From: Singulisphaera sp. GP187
GTDB lineage: Bacteria; Chloroflexota; Chloroflexia; Chloroflexales; Roseiflexaceae
DNA: 32,794 bases
Assembly: GCA_943328915.2 (NCBI GenBank)
Contig: CALQBW020000012.1
Span: forward strand, 1-32,794
Reading direction: 5' to 3'
Every line of letters starts with the position of its first letter. Position 1 is the first letter of the stretch. Under the pieces are notes generated by a model. The model had not been told where the DNA came from and did not search any database. It saw nothing but the letters and a program-made list of their open reading frames with translations. A program made the position numbers and the translations under genes. Shown piece after piece: positions 31,334 through 32,794 of this stretch.

Positions 31334-32704
31334 ATGCGCCGTTGCACCCAACTATTGTTTTTGATGTGGATTATCTTTTACACCATCCCGCACACGCATG
31401 CCGCAAGCATTGATTGCACGGCACGCAGCATACATGTCGATTTGCATGGATGTAACCTGTCGGGTGCCGATTTGGGTGGGCTTAACCTGAGTGGCGCAAA
31501 CCTCAGCGATACTATTTTGACTGGTGCCAATTTGGCGGGGACCGATCTGCAAAACGCCATATTGACCGGGGCAACCTCGGGCGGCATCATCGGACTCCCC
31601 CACGCGCTTCCCATCACACCTGCCAGTATTAAACGCGTGTTGTTTATCGGCAATAGTTATACTGCGGTCAATAACTTACCAACTATTTTTGGCTCAATCA
31701 TCAAAAACAGTGGCAATCCAGTGCCCGTCATCACTGCCGTTACCCCGGGTGGGCAAACCTTCAAAGGTCATTTGACATACGCCGCCACCCAAGCCGCAAT
31801 CAATGCCGGCAACTGGGACGTGGTGGTACTCCAAGACCAGAGCCAAGAGCCGGCCTTTGCTGAAATCGATGCCCAAAGTCGTACTAATATGGTCCAAAGT
31901 GCCGCGGAACTCTGCCGGCGAATCCGGCTCAAAAGCCCCAATGCCCGCATTTTCTTTTATGAAACCTGGGCACGCCACCCATACTACTGGGCCAACAACC
32001 AACCACACAGCGAAGGCGCCAACCCTACCGAAATGCAGGCGCGCTTGCGGAAATGGTACGGCGCGGTCGCCCAAGCCAACCACGCCACCGTCGCCGTTGT
32101 CGGCGATGCGTGGGAATACCATTACTCCTCGCTCAATCCGACTCGCCTCCATGCCAGTGATAATTCGCATCCAGTATATGCAGGGAGTTACCTAGCAGGG
32201 CTTATTTTTTATGGCAAAATCTATGGCGTGACCCTACCAACCATTACCTGGAACGGCTCGCTGAGTGCCAGTGTGGCCCAACAGATGCAAACCACTGCCG
32301 CCTACACCCTGGCTGCCACCACCGCAACAGGACTCCCGCACGGTTGGCACCTGCAGAACGGGTATTTGCTCGGGCCAGGAGCCAACCTAACCGGCGCTGA
32401 TTTGGGCAATCTAGACCTCGCTGGCATCGACCTCAGCGGCGCAACGCTCGGCAACGTCACATGGCACAATACGATTTGCCCTGATGGCAGCAATAGCGAT
32501 AGCCATGCCGCGAGTTGTCAGCTCGCGTTTGCCACCCAAACATTCACCCCCACTCCCTCCAAAACCGCTACCCTAACCAACACGGCGACTTCAACCAAAA
32601 CCTCCTCTATAACCAAAACAGCGCGGCCAACCAAGTCAAACACCGCTACCAAAATGCCAAAAACAACTACGACAAACACCGCTACAAAAACACCGACCCC
32701 CTAG
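31334..32704 (+). CDS. Secreted SGNH hydrolase flanked by pentapeptide repeats, with Thr-rich tail
   Basis: A 456-residue secreted protein. It has a signal peptide (1-23), then pentapeptide repeats (about 34-82, 'NLSGADLGGLNLSGANL'), then an SGNH/GDSL-type hydrolase domain (about 100-335). The putative catalytic residues are Ser108 in 'LFIGNSYT' and Asp276/His279 in 'DNSHPVYAGSY', with 'VVLQDQSQ' at the block III position. The pentapeptide repeats resume at about 345-375 and end in the 'TICPDGSNSDSHAASC' cap often seen on such proteins. A Thr/Lys/Pro-rich tail closes the chain. Likely substrate: an acyl or acetyl ester on extracellular polysaccharide (family inference only). AGAGG seven bases before the ATG at 31334 supports the start. 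There is no sorting signal or membrane anchor at the C-terminus. Confidence 0.85.
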   Translation: MRRCTQLLFLMWIIFYTIPHTHAASIDCTARSIHVDLHGCNLSGADLGGLNLSGANLSDTILTGANLAGTDLQNAILTGATSGGIIGLPHALPITPASIKRVLFIGNSYTAVNNLPTIFGSIIKNSGNPVPVITAVTPGGQTFKGHLTYAATQAAINAGNWDVVVLQDQSQEPAFAEIDAQSRTNMVQSAAELCRRIRLKSPNARIFFYETWARHPYYWANNQPHSEGANPTEMQARLRKWYGAVAQANHATVAVVGDAWEYHYSSLNPTRLHASDNSHPVYAGSYLAGLIFYGKIYGVTLPTITWNGSLSASVAQQMQTTAAYTLAATTATGLPHGWHLQNGYLLGPGANLTGADLGNLDLAGIDLSGATLGNVTWHNTICPDGSNSDSHAASCQLAFATQTFTPTPSKTATLTNTATSTKTSSITKTARPTKSNTATKMPKTTTTNTATKTPTP

Positions 32705-32794
32705 GAAGTTTCCAAATATACCCAACAGCAGATTGCGCTCAGACTACATCGCCAGGCTATGCGTGTGGTTTTGGGCGGTACCATCGTCAAACAA

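Noticed and set aside
32545-32700. Repetitive ACC/AAA-rich sequence resembling a repeat array
   Set aside because: It is the Thr/Lys-rich tail of the SGNH protein; there are no regular spacers or repeat units, so it is not a CRISPR array.
32705-32794. Open plus-strand frame to the window end ('YTQQQIALRLHRQAM...')
   Set aside because: It reads like plausible protein but follows directly on the SGNH stop codon without a good start or ribosome site, and only 90 bases are visible. It could be the start of another gene or chance.

Overview
The window looks like chromosomal DNA of a Chloroflexota bacterium, probably class Chloroflexia; this is inferred from style, not from a marker gene. The pointers are ABC-transporter lipoproteins with long Ala/Pro/Glu/Thr linkers after the lipobox, a very large multidomain sensor/regulator, a Thr-rich secreted tail, pentapeptide repeats, and an LPXTG protein paired with a sortase. 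No rRNA, tRNA, CRISPR array, insertion sequence or phage gene was seen. Base composition is roughly balanced, apart from an AT-rich island near 5560-5800.

Left part (1-5533, minus strand): a family 5 (peptide/nickel type) solute-binding lipoprotein with a strong promoter, then a coenzyme B12-dependent diol/glycerol dehydratase. The dehydratase has fused large and medium subunits and a separate small subunit, closed by a good terminator. Next is a small orphan lipoprotein with its own promoter and terminator.

Sugar locus (5859-14528, plus strand): a 1074-residue cytoplasmic sensor (periplasmic-binding-protein-like domain, GAF, histidine kinase, degenerate receiver, receiver, AraC DNA-binding domain), a stand-alone receiver with Glu at the phosphorylation site, two sugar ABC permeases, a sugar-binding lipoprotein, a terminator, and a GH4 alpha-galactosidase-type enzyme. 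Together they read as a sensing, uptake and hydrolysis unit for an alpha-galactoside-like sugar. The ATPase subunit is absent and is probably shared from elsewhere. A PfkB-family kinase lies downstream beyond an EamA transporter.

Middle (16724-24750): a VIT/VWA-domain protein, a two-gene LPDTG-protein/sortase unit, peptidase T, a multi-pass GT-C-like membrane protein and an EamA transporter. The last two genes overlap tail to tail by 150 bp.

Right part (24863-32794): an M20 metallopeptidase, glycerate 2-kinase, a CPA2 cation/proton antiporter, a third EamA transporter, methionyl-tRNA formyltransferase, a small membrane protein with an Asn/Asp/Gly/His-rich tail, and a secreted SGNH hydrolase embedded between pentapeptide repeats.

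The most unusual points are the sensor architecture with its two defective receivers, the dehydratase fusion with an active-site Gln-to-Ala change, the sortase with a minimal substrate next to it, the 150-bp convergent overlap, and the SGNH/pentapeptide architecture.
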